From the NCBI RefSeq assembly GCF_901472535.1, contig NZ_LR590470.1:1364001-1428000 (forward strand): 64,000 nt of DNA, in the 5' to 3' direction. The position numbers and the translations under genes were made by a program. The notes below the pieces were generated by a model. That model did not search any database. It had not been told where the DNA came from and saw only the letters and a program-made list of their open reading frames with translations. Source of the stretch: Sphingobacterium daejeonense (GTDB lineage: Bacteria; Bacteroidota; Bacteroidia; Sphingobacteriales; Sphingobacteriaceae). This document shows, piece by piece, positions 17,204 through 27,197 of this stretch (position 1 is the stretch's first letter; each line of letters opens with the position of its first letter).

Positions 17204-17629
17204 ATGAATTGGGGTTATAAAATAGTTTTTGGTTTAGGAGCGTTTATGCTTTTCATTATTGGAGCGGGCATTTATATGGTCACACATGATTCGGATACCT
17301 TGGTGGAATCTGATTATTACGAGAAAGGTTTGAATTATGATGAAACTTTCCATAAAAAAGAGAATCTATTGAACGATCATGCAAAACCACGGATTCAGGT
17401 GTTAAAGGATACTTTGTTAATTCAGTTTTCTTCATCAGTGAACAAGGGTAATTTGAATTTCAAACGTTTGGACGATAAAAATCAAGATCAACAATTACCA
17501 TTTTATACGAATAGCAATCAATTTAAATTACCAATAAGCAGCTTTAAGAAAGGTAACTGGAATTTGGAGATTGACTGGGTGAATTCGAGCAAATCATATA
17601 TTTCGGATCACGCCGTATTTATTCAATAA
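17204..17629 (+). CDS. ccoH: FixH/CcoH family oxidase assembly protein
   Basis: A 141-residue protein with one N-terminal membrane anchor (IVFGLGAFMLFIIGAGIYMV) and an extracytoplasmic domain with SDYYEKGLNYDETFHKKEN, the typical FixH opening. Four bases after ccoG and one base before the next gene, so tightly coupled. FixH supports cbb3 assembly; its exact action is unclear. Confidence 0.88.
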   Translation: MNWGYKIVFGLGAFMLFIIGAGIYMVTHDSDTLVESDYYEKGLNYDETFHKKENLLNDHAKPRIQVLKDTLLIQFSSSVNKGNLNFKRLDDKNQDQQLPFYTNSNQFKLPISSFKKGNWNLEIDWVNSSKSYISDHAVFIQ

Positions 17630-17630
17630 C

Positions 17631-18323
17631 ATGACATATCATTATTTGGCGTTTTTTATGGGGCTTTTAGGCAGTATTCACTGCGCAGTTATGTGCGGAC
17701 CGCTATTGCTTGCCGTCCAAGCTGGACAACAAATAACCTGGAAAACGACTTTTAATAAAATACTTTACCAATTTGGTAGAATCCTTACCTACGGGCTTTT
17801 GGGTCTCCTCCTCGGACTGATTGGAAATGTCGCTTCCATCCAAGGCTGGCAACAAGGATTTAGTTTAGTTACTGGAATTATCTTGTTTGGAATAGGTCTT
17901 TTTTATATGTTCGGCAAAAGTTCATCGAAATTAGCAAGTATCCAAACAAAAGCAATTCAACCTTTTGCCCGTTTTATGAGCAAATGGCTTTACCGACCAG
18001 GTGGAAGTTTTGTTGCAGGAATATTGAATGGCATATTACCTTGTGGTATGGTATATATGGCATTAGCATCTGCAGTAAATGCAGACTCCCTTTCGAACAG
18101 TTTCGTATTTATGCTGCTTTTTGGTTTGGGAACCTTACCCTTATTACTTCTCTTCTCCTTTGCTGGAAATTTTCCTAAAAGGATCTTTAAAAAAGGATTC
18201 ACTACCGTTCTGCCTATTTTGTTTTTGGTGATGGGCGCATGGTTTATCCTGCGAGGCGCAAATTTAGATATCCCTTATTTAAGCCCTTTATTGCAAGTTG
18301 AAGGTGCTATGAATTGTGCTTAA
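17631..18323 (+). CDS. TauE/SafE-like (UreH/DsbD_2-type) membrane protein of the cbb3 operon
   Basis: A six-helix membrane protein of 230 residues, starting MTYHYLAFFMGLLGSIHCAV with a CxxxC pair (HCAVMCGP) on the first helix and a second GILNGILPCGMVYMAL repeat, the two-repeat architecture of the UreH/CcdA-like transporter group. Proteins of this type commonly close Bacteroidota cbb3 operons and are suspected to help copper or thiol handling during assembly; that role is inference. Last gene of the operon. Confidence 0.85.
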   Translation: MTYHYLAFFMGLLGSIHCAVMCGPLLLAVQAGQQITWKTTFNKILYQFGRILTYGLLGLLLGLIGNVASIQGWQQGFSLVTGIILFGIGLFYMFGKSSSKLASIQTKAIQPFARFMSKWLYRPGGSFVAGILNGILPCGMVYMALASAVNADSLSNSFVFMLLFGLGTLPLLLLFSFAGNFPKRIFKKGFTTVLPILFLVMGAWFILRGANLDIPYLSPLLQVEGAMNCA

Positions 18324-18408
18324 TTCAATTTCTTTCCTATCTTGTATTTGTAAGCTTAATAATAAAACAATTCGAGCTTGTTTTGGTTATTAGACATAAC
18401 TTAATACT

Positions 18409-19878
18409 ATGCAGGAATACATTCAGCCAGTTATTAAATTCTTGGAACTTTGGGGATGGATCCCAATGACAATTATGTACATTGGTGTCACCATCACAAT
18501 CCTTATTGAAAACAGAAATCCTACCAAAACTATTTCTTGGGTCTTAGTTATTGTCTTTATTCCATTTTTGGGGTTTATATTATATTATTTGTTTGGTCAA
18601 AAGTTCTCTAAAGTAAAGAAACTTAAAAGGATCAATCATGAACAGACCTTACGGTTGAAGAAAGAGTTTCAGCGATTGGAACCTTTAATGCAATGGTCTA
18701 TCCGCAACATTCAGAGTAAAATTGGGGATTTATCGCGTGTGTATTCGTACTTGAAGAATGAGAAATTGTCAACACCTACTTTAAACAATGAAGTAACCCT
18801 ATTGGTGAATGGTGAGGAGATGTTTCCTTCGTTGTTAGAGGCATTAGAATCTGCGAAGCACTCGATCCATATGGAGTTTTATATATTTGATTTAGACAAT
18901 ATTGGAACTAAAGTATTGGATCTTTTGGAGAAAAAAGCGAACGAGGGTATCATTGTCAGATTGATTGTAGATAGCTTTGGCTCACCGAAATTAGTTCGGT
19001 ACATGCGCAAGAACAAAGACACAAAAATTGAGTTTCAAGCTTTTTTGCCTGTAACTTTTACTTCATTGGCAAACAGTAATTATCGGAATCATCGTAAAAT
19101 TGCTGTCATTGACGGTTTTGTTTGTTTTATCGGTGGGATCAACATTTCTGACCGATATGAAAATCCGAATGATTTTGGTTTATATTGGCGTGACACCTCA
19201 GTAAAGATTGTTGGGAATGTGGGGGTTATGTTCCAGATTAGTTTTTGGAATCAATGGAATCAAACGGAAGGCAAGTCCTTTAACCTTGAGGATGGGTATT
19301 TACGCGAGACTCCTGTTGTAACTGATCAGCTTTCAGCAGTCGCTTTGGCTTCGAGTGATCCGGGCTCATTGGGGCCATTCAATATGGAAGCTTTATTGAT
19401 CAGTATTGGTGAGGCAAGCCATACCATTAAATTATGCACACCCTATTTTATTCCATCCGAGGAATTGTCGACAGCCTTGAAAACTGCGGCCGCCGCAGGA
19501 GTGGAAGTCGAATTAATGATTCCTAAAGAGGGGGATTCTTGGTTTGTACAGCATGCAACTTATTCTTACTTAAAACCTCTTTTGGAAAGAGGAGTAAAAG
19601 TGTTCTTATATGAAAAGGGATTTCTGCACGCAAAAACTTCCATTATAGATGGCAAGATTGCCTATGTGGGCACCGTAAATCTTGATTTTCGGAGTTTCTA
19701 TATCAATTATGAAGTTGCAGCAGTTATATCCAATAAAGATTTCTGCGCTGACATGGAAAAGCAATTTGAAATTGATAAGGGAAATTGTGAAGAGATTAAC
19801 ATCAAGGATTGGAAAAAGAGAAAAGCTTGGAAAAGGGGATTTGATTCGCTATGTCGGTTATTAGCACCATTGCTATAG
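18409..19878 (+). CDS. cls: Cardiolipin synthase (phospholipase D superfamily)
   Basis: Condenses phosphatidylglycerol into cardiolipin at the membrane. Two N-terminal helices (about 15-32, 40-60) precede two HKD motifs: H228-x-K230-x4-D235 (NHRKIAVIDG) and H407-x-K409-x4-D414 (HAKTSIIDG), each followed by GG.N or GT.N. At 489 residues it matches ClsA-type enzymes. Monocistronic by spacing (85 bases from the oxidase operon, 79 to the next gene). Confidence 0.95.
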   Translation: MQEYIQPVIKFLELWGWIPMTIMYIGVTITILIENRNPTKTISWVLVIVFIPFLGFILYYLFGQKFSKVKKLKRINHEQTLRLKKEFQRLEPLMQWSIRNIQSKIGDLSRVYSYLKNEKLSTPTLNNEVTLLVNGEEMFPSLLEALESAKHSIHMEFYIFDLDNIGTKVLDLLEKKANEGIIVRLIVDSFGSPKLVRYMRKNKDTKIEFQAFLPVTFTSLANSNYRNHRKIAVIDGFVCFIGGINISDRYENPNDFGLYWRDTSVKIVGNVGVMFQISFWNQWNQTEGKSFNLEDGYLRETPVVTDQLSAVALASSDPGSLGPFNMEALLISIGEASHTIKLCTPYFIPSEELSTALKTAAAAGVEVELMIPKEGDSWFVQHATYSYLKPLLERGVKVFLYEKGFLHAKTSIIDGKIAYVGTVNLDFRSFYINYEVAAVISNKDFCADMEKQFEIDKGNCEEINIKDWKKRKAWKRGFDSLCRLLAPLL

Positions 19879-19957
19879 GTATCTGTTAAATTTAATTAAC
19901 CTCTACCCTTGTTCGGCAAAAATTCGATATATTTAGCTTTTTCAAAATTGAATATTG

Positions 19958-22666
19958 ATGAATCTAATTAATCGTTTACTCTTAGTTTTAGTTCTACTTA
20001 CCTCATTATTTTTTTCTGCTAACGCACAAGAGAAGCCTACAATTCCAATTAATACTGCTGTTGATAATGTCCAAAAATACTTTACAGTTTATCCTGTAGA
20101 GAAGGTTCACCTGCATTTTGACAAACCGTATTACGCCGTAGGAGATACACTTTGGTTCAAAGCTTACCTCAACACCAATTTGTTTAATTATGATCCCAGT
20201 AAGATTGTTTACGTGGATGTAATCAATAGCAAAGACTCCCTGATGCAAACGCTTAGAGTTCCGGTGAAAGAAGGAGCTGGAAAAGGTCAATTGGTTCTTG
20301 ATCCGCAATTCTGGGCACAAGATAATTATCGCTTCCGTGCATATAGCAAATGGATGATGAACTTTGATATGGATTATTTCTTTAATAAAGTTGTTCCAAT
20401 AGGTGATGCTATCAATAAGAAGCTTGGTGCAAATATCAACTATCAACAAGAAGGAAGCAGAACAAAAGCTACGATTCAATTCAGAGGGCAGGATGGCCAG
20501 GCTTTGGGAAGAAAGAAATTGAACTGGGAAGTGAATGATGGATGGGATGCTTTTGATAAAGGAAAGGCCGAGACTGATGACTTGGGAAGGATAACAATTA
20601 ACCTCAATCATAAAGAGAAAGAAAAGTTTAAAACTGGTCGTTTGGTAGTTCAATTAGACAATGGAGAGATGTTGGTTGGCCAATATCCATTGACCAATGC
20701 TTACCAAGACGTGGATATTCAGTTTTTTCCTGAAGGTGGTGACCTTATTTCTGGAGTGAACAAAAAAGTTGCTTTCAAAGCTGTAGCATCAGGTGGCTCA
20801 GGAATGAAAGTGAAAGGAAAAATAATCGACAGCAAAAAGAAAGAAATTATAGCATTTGAAGATCTGGGTATGGGAATGGGCTCATTCACATTACTTCCTA
20901 CTTCAGGTGAGACTTATAAAGCTGTAGTTACCTTTGAAAACGGAGTTGAGAAAACTGTTGATCTACCTGCTGTGGTAGATAATAAAATAAATGTTGTTTC
21001 TGTTTCTCAAGACAATGAATTTATCAATGTTGGTTTGGTTACTAATGACCAATATTTTAATACCATTCAAAATAAACCTTATTACGTTTTTGGGCAACTT
21101 AATGGTCATTTGATTTATGCAGCGCAAGCATCTATTAAGAGTAATGCGGTATCTGTAAAGATACCTTTGAAAGAGCTTCCTAATGGTGTAGTTCAAGTGA
21201 CTTTATTGACCCCTGATGGACAACCTGTTTCAGAAAGATTAGTTTATATTCAACCACAAGAATTGATTGGAATTCAGGTGGCCACCGACAAAACAGATTA
21301 TGGACGTAAGGATTTGGTTAAGATGAAATTAAATCTGGATACCAAGGTTGATAGTCTGCCAGGGAATTTTTCTGTTGCTGTAATCGATGAGTCTAAAGTT
21401 CCTTATAATGATGATGACGATAAAGGTATTGTCAGCAATATGTTAGTGGCTTCAGATCTAAAGGGATACATCGAAAAGCCTAATTACTATTTTAATCCTA
21501 AAAATGAAAATAGGATAGAAGCTTTAGATGCTTTGATGATGACACAAGGTTTTAGAAGATTTGATTATAAAGACTTAGTACAGGCAAAACTTCCTCAAGT
21601 CAAATTCATGCCTGAGCAAGGAATAACAATTACAGGTATATTGCGTCAGAATACAGGTCGTGTACAGCCAAATGGTGGATTATTGCTGAATATTCCAGGC
21701 GCTGCAATTAAGAAGGATGCGTATACAGACAATTCAGGAAGATATACTTTTGAGAATTTAGTCTTCACAGACTCCTTGAAAGCTACTCTTAACGCTAGAG
21801 GGAATGACAATTTTAGGAGTTTGGTAATCACTATGGATCCTACTATGTTTCCAGAGATTGACCCTAATAATCCTAATAAAGCTGCTGCAATTCAAAATAT
21901 TGACGAGAATTTACAAGCCTATCTGGACAATAGCAAAAAAGAATTCCGTACGCATAATTTAATCGAAGAAGTTGTAGTGACTGCTTCCGTTGAGAAAAAA
22001 CAAACCAGTAAGGATTTTTCTGCCCTAACTGGTCTTTCTATGCCTGAACACAGAATCGAAGGTAGTAGATTTAATGGCTGTAATGTTTTGAGCATGTGTT
22101 TAAATACAATGTTAACCGGAATTACATTCGATGTGAATACTCAAAAATATTATATCACGAGGAACTATAATCAAGGTAGTAGGGTTCCCGTTCAATTCTT
22201 CCTGAACGGTATGCCTATCGATGAACCTTCTATCAATTCGATTCAAGTCGCTGAAATCGAAGCCATCGAAATCTTTATGCGTGATGACTTGGGTACCGTA
22301 AGAAATCTATATCAAAATGACGGGGTGGTTTCAATTATTACCAAAAAAGAGAAAAAACAACCTCGTATGACCATGGCTCAAATTGAAGCAATGTTGCCAA
22401 AATCAAATGTTATCGATTTTTATCCGTTGGGCTATGTGAAGGAGCGTAAGTTCTATGAACCAAAATACACAACTCCTGAATCCAAAAACACGAATGATTA
22501 TAGAACAACAATCTATTGGAACCCTGAAGTCCGCGTGGATTCTAAAGGTGAAGTAAACCTAGAATTCTTTAATGCTGATGGAGTTGGTAAGTATAAGGTT
22601 GTCGTGGAAGGAAATGACCTGCAAGGAAATGTGGGTAGACAGATCTATTATTACAATGTGAGGTAG
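19958..22666 (+). CDS. Exported macroglobulin-like protein with a TonB-receptor plug domain
   Basis: A signal peptide ending in SANAQ is followed by an MG2-like macroglobulin module (VHLHFDKPYYAVGDTLWFKAYL), further beta-rich repeats with QFFPEGGDLISGVNKKVAFKA, a carboxypeptidase-regulatory-like segment at about 550-620, a plug-like region (IEEVVVTASVEKK, PVQFFLNGMPID, VAEIEAIEIF) and a final macroglobulin-like strand set (VDSKGEVNLEFFNADGVGKY). There is no C-terminal beta-barrel, so it is not a transporter by itself. Such proteins are common in Bacteroidota and often annotated as TonB receptors; function unknown. ATG 19958 preferred over a TTG three bases earlier. Confidence 0.85.
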   Translation: MNLINRLLLVLVLLTSLFFSANAQEKPTIPINTAVDNVQKYFTVYPVEKVHLHFDKPYYAVGDTLWFKAYLNTNLFNYDPSKIVYVDVINSKDSLMQTLRVPVKEGAGKGQLVLDPQFWAQDNYRFRAYSKWMMNFDMDYFFNKVVPIGDAINKKLGANINYQQEGSRTKATIQFRGQDGQALGRKKLNWEVNDGWDAFDKGKAETDDLGRITINLNHKEKEKFKTGRLVVQLDNGEMLVGQYPLTNAYQDVDIQFFPEGGDLISGVNKKVAFKAVASGGSGMKVKGKIIDSKKKEIIAFEDLGMGMGSFTLLPTSGETYKAVVTFENGVEKTVDLPAVVDNKINVVSVSQDNEFINVGLVTNDQYFNTIQNKPYYVFGQLNGHLIYAAQASIKSNAVSVKIPLKELPNGVVQVTLLTPDGQPVSERLVYIQPQELIGIQVATDKTDYGRKDLVKMKLNLDTKVDSLPGNFSVAVIDESKVPYNDDDDKGIVSNMLVASDLKGYIEKPNYYFNPKNENRIEALDALMMTQGFRRFDYKDLVQAKLPQVKFMPEQGITITGILRQNTGRVQPNGGLLLNIPGAAIKKDAYTDNSGRYTFENLVFTDSLKATLNARGNDNFRSLVITMDPTMFPEIDPNNPNKAAAIQNIDENLQAYLDNSKKEFRTHNLIEEVVVTASVEKKQTSKDFSALTGLSMPEHRIEGSRFNGCNVLSMCLNTMLTGITFDVNTQKYYITRNYNQGSRVPVQFFLNGMPIDEPSINSIQVAEIEAIEIFMRDDLGTVRNLYQNDGVVSIITKKEKKQPRMTMAQIEAMLPKSNVIDFYPLGYVKERKFYEPKYTTPESKNTNDYRTTIYWNPEVRVDSKGEVNLEFFNADGVGKYKVVVEGNDLQGNVGRQIYYYNVR

Positions 22667-22703
22667 ACATAAGACACTAGACATAAGACACTAGACATAA
22701 GAC
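22666..22703. repeat. Heptamer array at the stop codon
   Basis: Five units alternating GACATAA and GACACTA begin at the last base of the TAG stop of the macroglobulin-like gene. Confidence 0.88.
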
Positions 22704-22786
22704 AAAGCCAAAAAATTAAAAAAACTGGCATAGGTAAAAGGCTAATGCCTGATGAATTAGTTTGTGTTTATTGGTTAAGATTTTGG

Positions 22787-22820
22787 AATGGTTCTCAATT
22801 AAGATTGGGGACCATTTTTA
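22787..22820. terminator. Likely bidirectional terminator
   Basis: ATGGTTCTCAATT and a complementary ATTGGGGACCAT flank AAG with two mismatches, then a T-rich tract; sits just before the end of the minus-strand EamA gene at 22818. Confidence 0.6.
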
Positions 22821-23657
22821 TTTTGAGGGTTTGACAGTCATATTAAGGATAATGGCGATAATGATAAGTCCTATGCCAATTAAGGAGTAGAGGTTGTAGG
22901 TTTCATTAAAGAATAAAAAGCCAAATCCCAATGCATAGATCACTCCTAAATAGGTGAGACTGGCTACTTTTGAGAGATTTGCTCTTTGGTAAGAGAGCGT
23001 CATATAATATTGCGCCAATTGAGTTAATATACCTACCAATAATAAGTAGATCCAATCCATTCCTTGTGGCATCTGCCAATTGAATATAGAGTATATTCCA
23101 ACAAATGGTATCGTAATCAATGGGAAGTAGAAGATGATTACCAATGGATGTTCTGTAGTTTTAATCTTGGCAATTATATTGTATGCAATTGCTGAAAATA
23201 TGGCGGCAAAAAGACCTACTGCCAGATCAAAATTGGATATTCTATAATCGAATCCCTTTAACATCAATACGCCAGCGATAGCGAGTCCAAAGAAAACAAA
23301 TTGAATTGGTCTTACCTTTTGTTTGACAACAAATATTCCTAGAATTGCTGTAAACAACGGCGCTGTATAGTTAATCGTTACCGCTGAGGCCAAAGGAATA
23401 TTTTGTAGGGTATAGAATGTTCCGATCAATCCTAGGCAACCAGCAATCCCTCTTGCAATGAGCAGCTTTTTGTTTTTGCCTAAAATGGGAATATGTTTTT
23501 TCTTTAGGATGACATACGATGCTACTAGACTGATTACTGATCGGAATAGTACCACTTCTAAAGTAGGAAGATGAGAAACAAATTTGACACATACATTCAT
23601 GAGGGCGAAAAAAAAGCCCGCCAATAACATGTATTGGATACTTTTATTTTCTTCCAC
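22818..23657 (-). CDS. EamA/DMT-family transporter
   Basis: Ten hydrophobic helices in 279 residues with two EamA repeats (first opens MLLAGFFFALMNVCVKFVSH, second LAVGLFAAIFSAIAYNIIAK). Likely exports a metabolite or amino acid; substrate not readable. Start is GTG at 23657, sharing its first G with the TAG stop of the preceding BrkB-like gene (TAGTG), so the two are translationally coupled and probably downstream of the acyl-CoA synthetase in one operon. Confidence 0.9.
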   Translation of the reverse strand: MEENKSIQYMLLAGFFFALMNVCVKFVSHLPTLEVVLFRSVISLVASYVILKKKHIPILGKNKKLLIARGIAGCLGLIGTFYTLQNIPLASAVTINYTAPLFTAILGIFVVKQKVRPIQFVFFGLAIAGVLMLKGFDYRISNFDLAVGLFAAIFSAIAYNIIAKIKTTEHPLVIIFYFPLITIPFVGIYSIFNWQMPQGMDWIYLLLVGILTQLAQYYMTLSYQRANLSKVASLTYLGVIYALGFGFLFFNETYNLYSLIGIGLIIIAIILNMTVKPSK

Positions 23658-24640
23658 TATTGAACTGGGTCGCTATGTTTTTTGACTACCTCTCTTTTTC
23701 CAGTTTCTGGATCGATTTCCAGTTCCGTTTGTTTTACAAGTACTGCGAACGATGCAGGCTGAATGCCTTTACCATATTTTATTGCATATTCCTTTGTGAA
23801 TTCAGCACCAAAGTATAGGATTGCTGATGAGTAGTAGACCCAAGCTAATAAGATAATAATAGAACCAGCAGCTCCGTATGAACTCGCAGTTATGTTCTGA
23901 GATAAATATAGAGAGATCAAATATTTACCAAGCATAAAAAGTAGGGAAGTGAAGAATGCACCTCCCAATATATCTTTAAATCTTACTTTCGCGTCAGGAA
24001 GAAAGGCATAAATGGTTCCAAATAAGGTTGATATCACCAAAAATGTAATAGCTGTATTTACCCAATCTATCAGGCTTATATCCCAATTTTCCATAAACTG
24101 ATTAAAATAGCTAGTCATTACTCCAATTAAACTTGAAATAATTAGAGATGCCATTAATAGGAATACCAAACCTAAAATCATGGAGAATGATACTAATCTA
24201 TTGATGATTAGTTTTAACCAACCTTTTTTTGGTTTTGGTTTTACTTTCCAGATGGTATTGATAGAATTTTGGATATCTACGAAAATAGTAGTTGAAGTAA
24301 ACATTAAAGTTGCAGCACCGACAATAATTCCAATATTAGAACGACTGTCCAAGGAAAGATTGTGAACAGTTGATTCCAATAATCCTGCGATCTCTTTTCC
24401 GAAAAGTTCGTTTAATTCATCAATTATTTGCTCTCTAGCACCTTCGCTACCATCTAAGGCACTTCCGTAGAAGAAACCTAAAGCCCATGTCAAAATTAAT
24501 AGGAGTGGACCAATCGAGAATACAGTATAGTAAGCAAGCGACGCACTCAATTTCATGCAATTGTCGTCGATGAATGCATTTCCTGCATTCATCAAAAGTT
24601 GCCAGAATTCTTTAATCTTGGTCCAAACAGTTTCTAACAT
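23657..24640 (-). CDS. YihY/BrkB family membrane protein
   Basis: A 327-residue protein with six membrane helices and family hallmarks CMKLSASLAYYTVFSIGPLL near the N-terminus and YGAAGSIIILLAWVYYSSAILYFGAEFTKEY near the C-terminus. Historically mislabelled ribonuclease BN; the actual role of the family is not settled. It begins five bases after the acyl-CoA synthetase stop. Confidence 0.93.
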   Translation of the reverse strand: MLETVWTKIKEFWQLLMNAGNAFIDDNCMKLSASLAYYTVFSIGPLLLILTWALGFFYGSALDGSEGAREQIIDELNELFGKEIAGLLESTVHNLSLDSRSNIGIIVGAATLMFTSTTIFVDIQNSINTIWKVKPKPKKGWLKLIINRLVSFSMILGLVFLLMASLIISSLIGVMTSYFNQFMENWDISLIDWVNTAITFLVISTLFGTIYAFLPDAKVRFKDILGGAFFTSLLFMLGKYLISLYLSQNITASSYGAAGSIIILLAWVYYSSAILYFGAEFTKEYAIKYGKGIQPASFAVLVKQTELEIDPETGKREVVKKHSDPVQ

Positions 24641-24645
24641 AGGTA

Positions 24646-26407
24646 TTATTCCGAATAGATTGACTTTATATTTTCTTCATTTTTTTGCATGATTACTTTA
24701 CGTTTAAGGCTTAGTTTAGGAGTGAGCTCACCTGCATCGATAGACCACTCTTTAGGTAATAACTTAAACTTTTTCACCTGCTCCCAATGTCCAAAGTTAG
24801 CCATAGATTGCGAGATAACCTGTTCATATTTGGTTAAAATATCTTGATTCTTTATTAAATCTTCTTTTGAACTAAAACTTATTCCTTTATGATTGGCATA
24901 TTTTTCAAGTTCTTCGAATGCTGGGACGATCAATGCCGCTGGGAATCTTTGGTTCTCACCGATAACCATAACTTGTGCAATTAACGTAGATTCCATTAAC
25001 TTGTTTTCGATGACTTGTGGAGCTACATATTTACCTCCTGCAGTTTTAAACATTTCCTTCTTACGGTCTGTTATTCTTAAGAATCCATCTGGGGTTAATT
25101 CGCCGATATCGCCGGTATGTAAATATCCATCTTCAGTAAATGCTTCTTTGGTAGCTTCTTCATTTTTGTAATAGCCTGAAGTTACACTCGGACCTTTTAC
25201 TAAAATTTCTCCATCCTTAGCAATCTTGACATCTAGGTTATTCAAAACCCTTCCAACAGTGCCGAATTTTACGTCTTCTTCTTTCCAAGAGTTCACAGCG
25301 ATCACTGGCGAAGTCTCAGTCAATCCATATCCTTCCAGGACTTTAATACCAGCAGCCCAGAATACACGCGCTAACCTTTCTTGTAATGCTGCACCACCGG
25401 AAATAATCAATTTAATATTTCCTCCTAATGCTTCTTTCCATTTCGAGAAAATCAATTTCCTAGCAATTCCTAATTGGAAATTATAAAATGCAGAATTCTT
25501 CTTCGGTTCTTGATAGCGCAAACCAAGGTTTAGAGCCCAGAAAAATAGAGATTTTTTAACCCCTGTCAAGTTTTTGCCTTTTTCAACAACTTTATCATAT
25601 ACCTTTTCCAATACCCTAGGCACAGTTGTGAATAAGTCTGGCTTTACTTCGTTAATATCCACCACAATATTATCCAGGTTTTCAGCGTAGTAAATCTGAA
25701 CCCCTTTTGATAAATATAGATAGACTACCATTCTTTCGAAAATATGGCATAAAGGGAGGAAGCTCAATGCCTTTTTGTATTCTTCTGTAACGAGGTGGTT
25801 GCTCGCTTCAACATTGGCAATAATGTTGCCATGTGAAAGATAAACACCTTTTGGCTTTCCTGTGGTACCAGAAGTATATATCAATGTTAATAGATCATCA
25901 TGACTGATAGCATCTCTATACTGTTGCAAATCTTGATCATTTTGCTTGCCTAATTCGATGACTTCTTGGAAATTTTTTCTGCCTTGAATATCATCGAATG
26001 TAAACATTTCTATGTCAATATTATTTTCCTTCAATGCCGCTTCGGCTTTTTTTGGAAAGTTCGTCATTACTTACAAAAAGTAACTTAACTTCGGCATCAT
26101 TAAGGATATAAATAAGATCTTGATTGGACAATGTCGGATATAATGGCACCGTTGCCACTCCTAACTGGTTACATGCGAAATCGATAAAATTCCATTCAGG
26201 ACGGTTTCCAGACATTAAAGCTACTCTGTCGCCTTTTTTTAGTCCTTTAGCTAACAATCCCTTACTGAGATTATCAATGATATCAACAAATTCTTTCGTT
26301 GAATAGGTCTTCCAGCCTGTGCTAGCACGGCCTGCAACCATAATATCTTTAGCAAACTCTTTCTGGTAATTGGTGATTAAATCGATTAATCTTTTATAAT
26401 TGCTCAT
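24646..26407 (-). CDS. Long-chain acyl-CoA synthetase (AMP-binding), one frameshift
   Basis: Activates fatty acids to acyl-CoA via an acyl-adenylate. The adenylation P-loop YTSGTTGKPKG, the core GYGLTETSP and the hinge region YLHTGDIGEL...RITDRKKEMFKTAGGKYVAP are all present. The frame breaks at a T7 run (26047-26053); removing one base joins NDELSKK to AEAALKENNID and gives 586 residues, normal for the family. Reading the two parts as separate genes would leave an N-terminal fragment without catalytic motifs, so a sequencing error is the likelier cause. First gene of an operon with BrkB-like and EamA genes. Confidence 0.88.
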
Positions 26408-26559
26408 AAATTTTTTCTCCCCTTAAAATTACAAAAATTGGTTCTACAAATGTTGGTATTGACTAAGATAAAATTTTTTAGCTAAAAACTATGCTTGCAG
26501 AATAATTTTTGACTCTCCATATACAGAAAATCAGTTTTTCCCGTTAGAGAAATAAATAG

Positions 26560-26567
26560 TACTTTTG
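26560..26567 (+). promoter_or_regulatory. -7 element TACTTTTG
   Basis: Exact TAnnTTTG 22 bases before the ATG at 26590. Confidence 0.6.
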
Positions 26568-26589
26568 ACATATCAGAAATTAGTTTTAA

Positions 26590-27093
26590 ATGAAAAAAAT
26601 CTTACAAATTACTTTAGTTTTTATCGCCTTAATCGCATCTTCCAACCTCGCTAATGCGCAATTACAATCACAACATGCTGTCGGAGCCAGATTTGGTTCT
26701 GCTACTGGGATTACTTATCGTTACACGATGAGCCCAGATAAAGCTATCGAGGGTATTTTGAGCATTCAAGGAAATTCAGAATCTAGTAGATTTAGATTGG
26801 TAGGTTTGTATGAAAACCATATGCCTCTATATAATGACTTCACATGGTTCTGGGGTTTTGGTGGTAGTGTTGGATCTTATACACATAAAGCATACACAAA
26901 TGCACAAGGTGATAGGTTTGATAAATATTCTAAACTGGCATTAAGTATCGATGGTATCGTGGGAGCGGAATATAAAATCCCGCAAGCACCATTGGCGTTG
27001 TCACTCGATATTAAACCTTATTTCGATTTTCTTGAAGAAAGTGGTTTTAGAATTTGGGACGGTGTAGGATTTTCTATCCGTTATACGTTTTAA
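26590..27093 (+). CDS. Small exported outer-membrane beta-barrel-like protein
   Basis: A 167-residue protein with a clear signal peptide (ending NLANAQ) and alternating hydrophobic strands ending in aromatic FSIRYTF, the C-terminal Phe pattern of outer membrane barrels. Motifs such as GARFGSATGITYRYTM suggest an eight-strand barrel. No specific family recognised. Single gene with its own promoter and terminator. Confidence 0.8.
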   Translation: MKKILQITLVFIALIASSNLANAQLQSQHAVGARFGSATGITYRYTMSPDKAIEGILSIQGNSESSRFRLVGLYENHMPLYNDFTWFWGFGGSVGSYTHKAYTNAQGDRFDKYSKLALSIDGIVGAEYKIPQAPLALSLDIKPYFDFLEESGFRIWDGVGFSIRYTF

Positions 27094-27109
27094 GGAAGCA
27101 CAGTCTTAA

Positions 27110-27144
27110 GACACAAGACATTAGACACAAGACATTAGACATTT
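27110..27144. repeat. Heptamer array, five units
   Basis: GACACAA, GACATTA, GACACAA, GACATTA, GACATTT, directly followed by a terminator stem. Confidence 0.88.
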
Positions 27145-27169
27145 AAAACGCCCTTTGAGGGCGTTTTTT
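27145..27169. terminator. Terminator
   Basis: AAAACGCCC and GGGCGTTTT enclose TTTGA, followed by further T residues; serves the beta-barrel gene and possibly the convergent membrane protein. Confidence 0.88.
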
Positions 27170-27197
27170 GCTTATATGAATAGAATTCAAAGTATAA

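Noticed and set aside
24646..26407. Acyl-CoA synthetase as a true pseudogene
   Set aside because: Only one base in a T7 run disrupts an otherwise complete set of motifs, the same error type seen in essential genes of this window.
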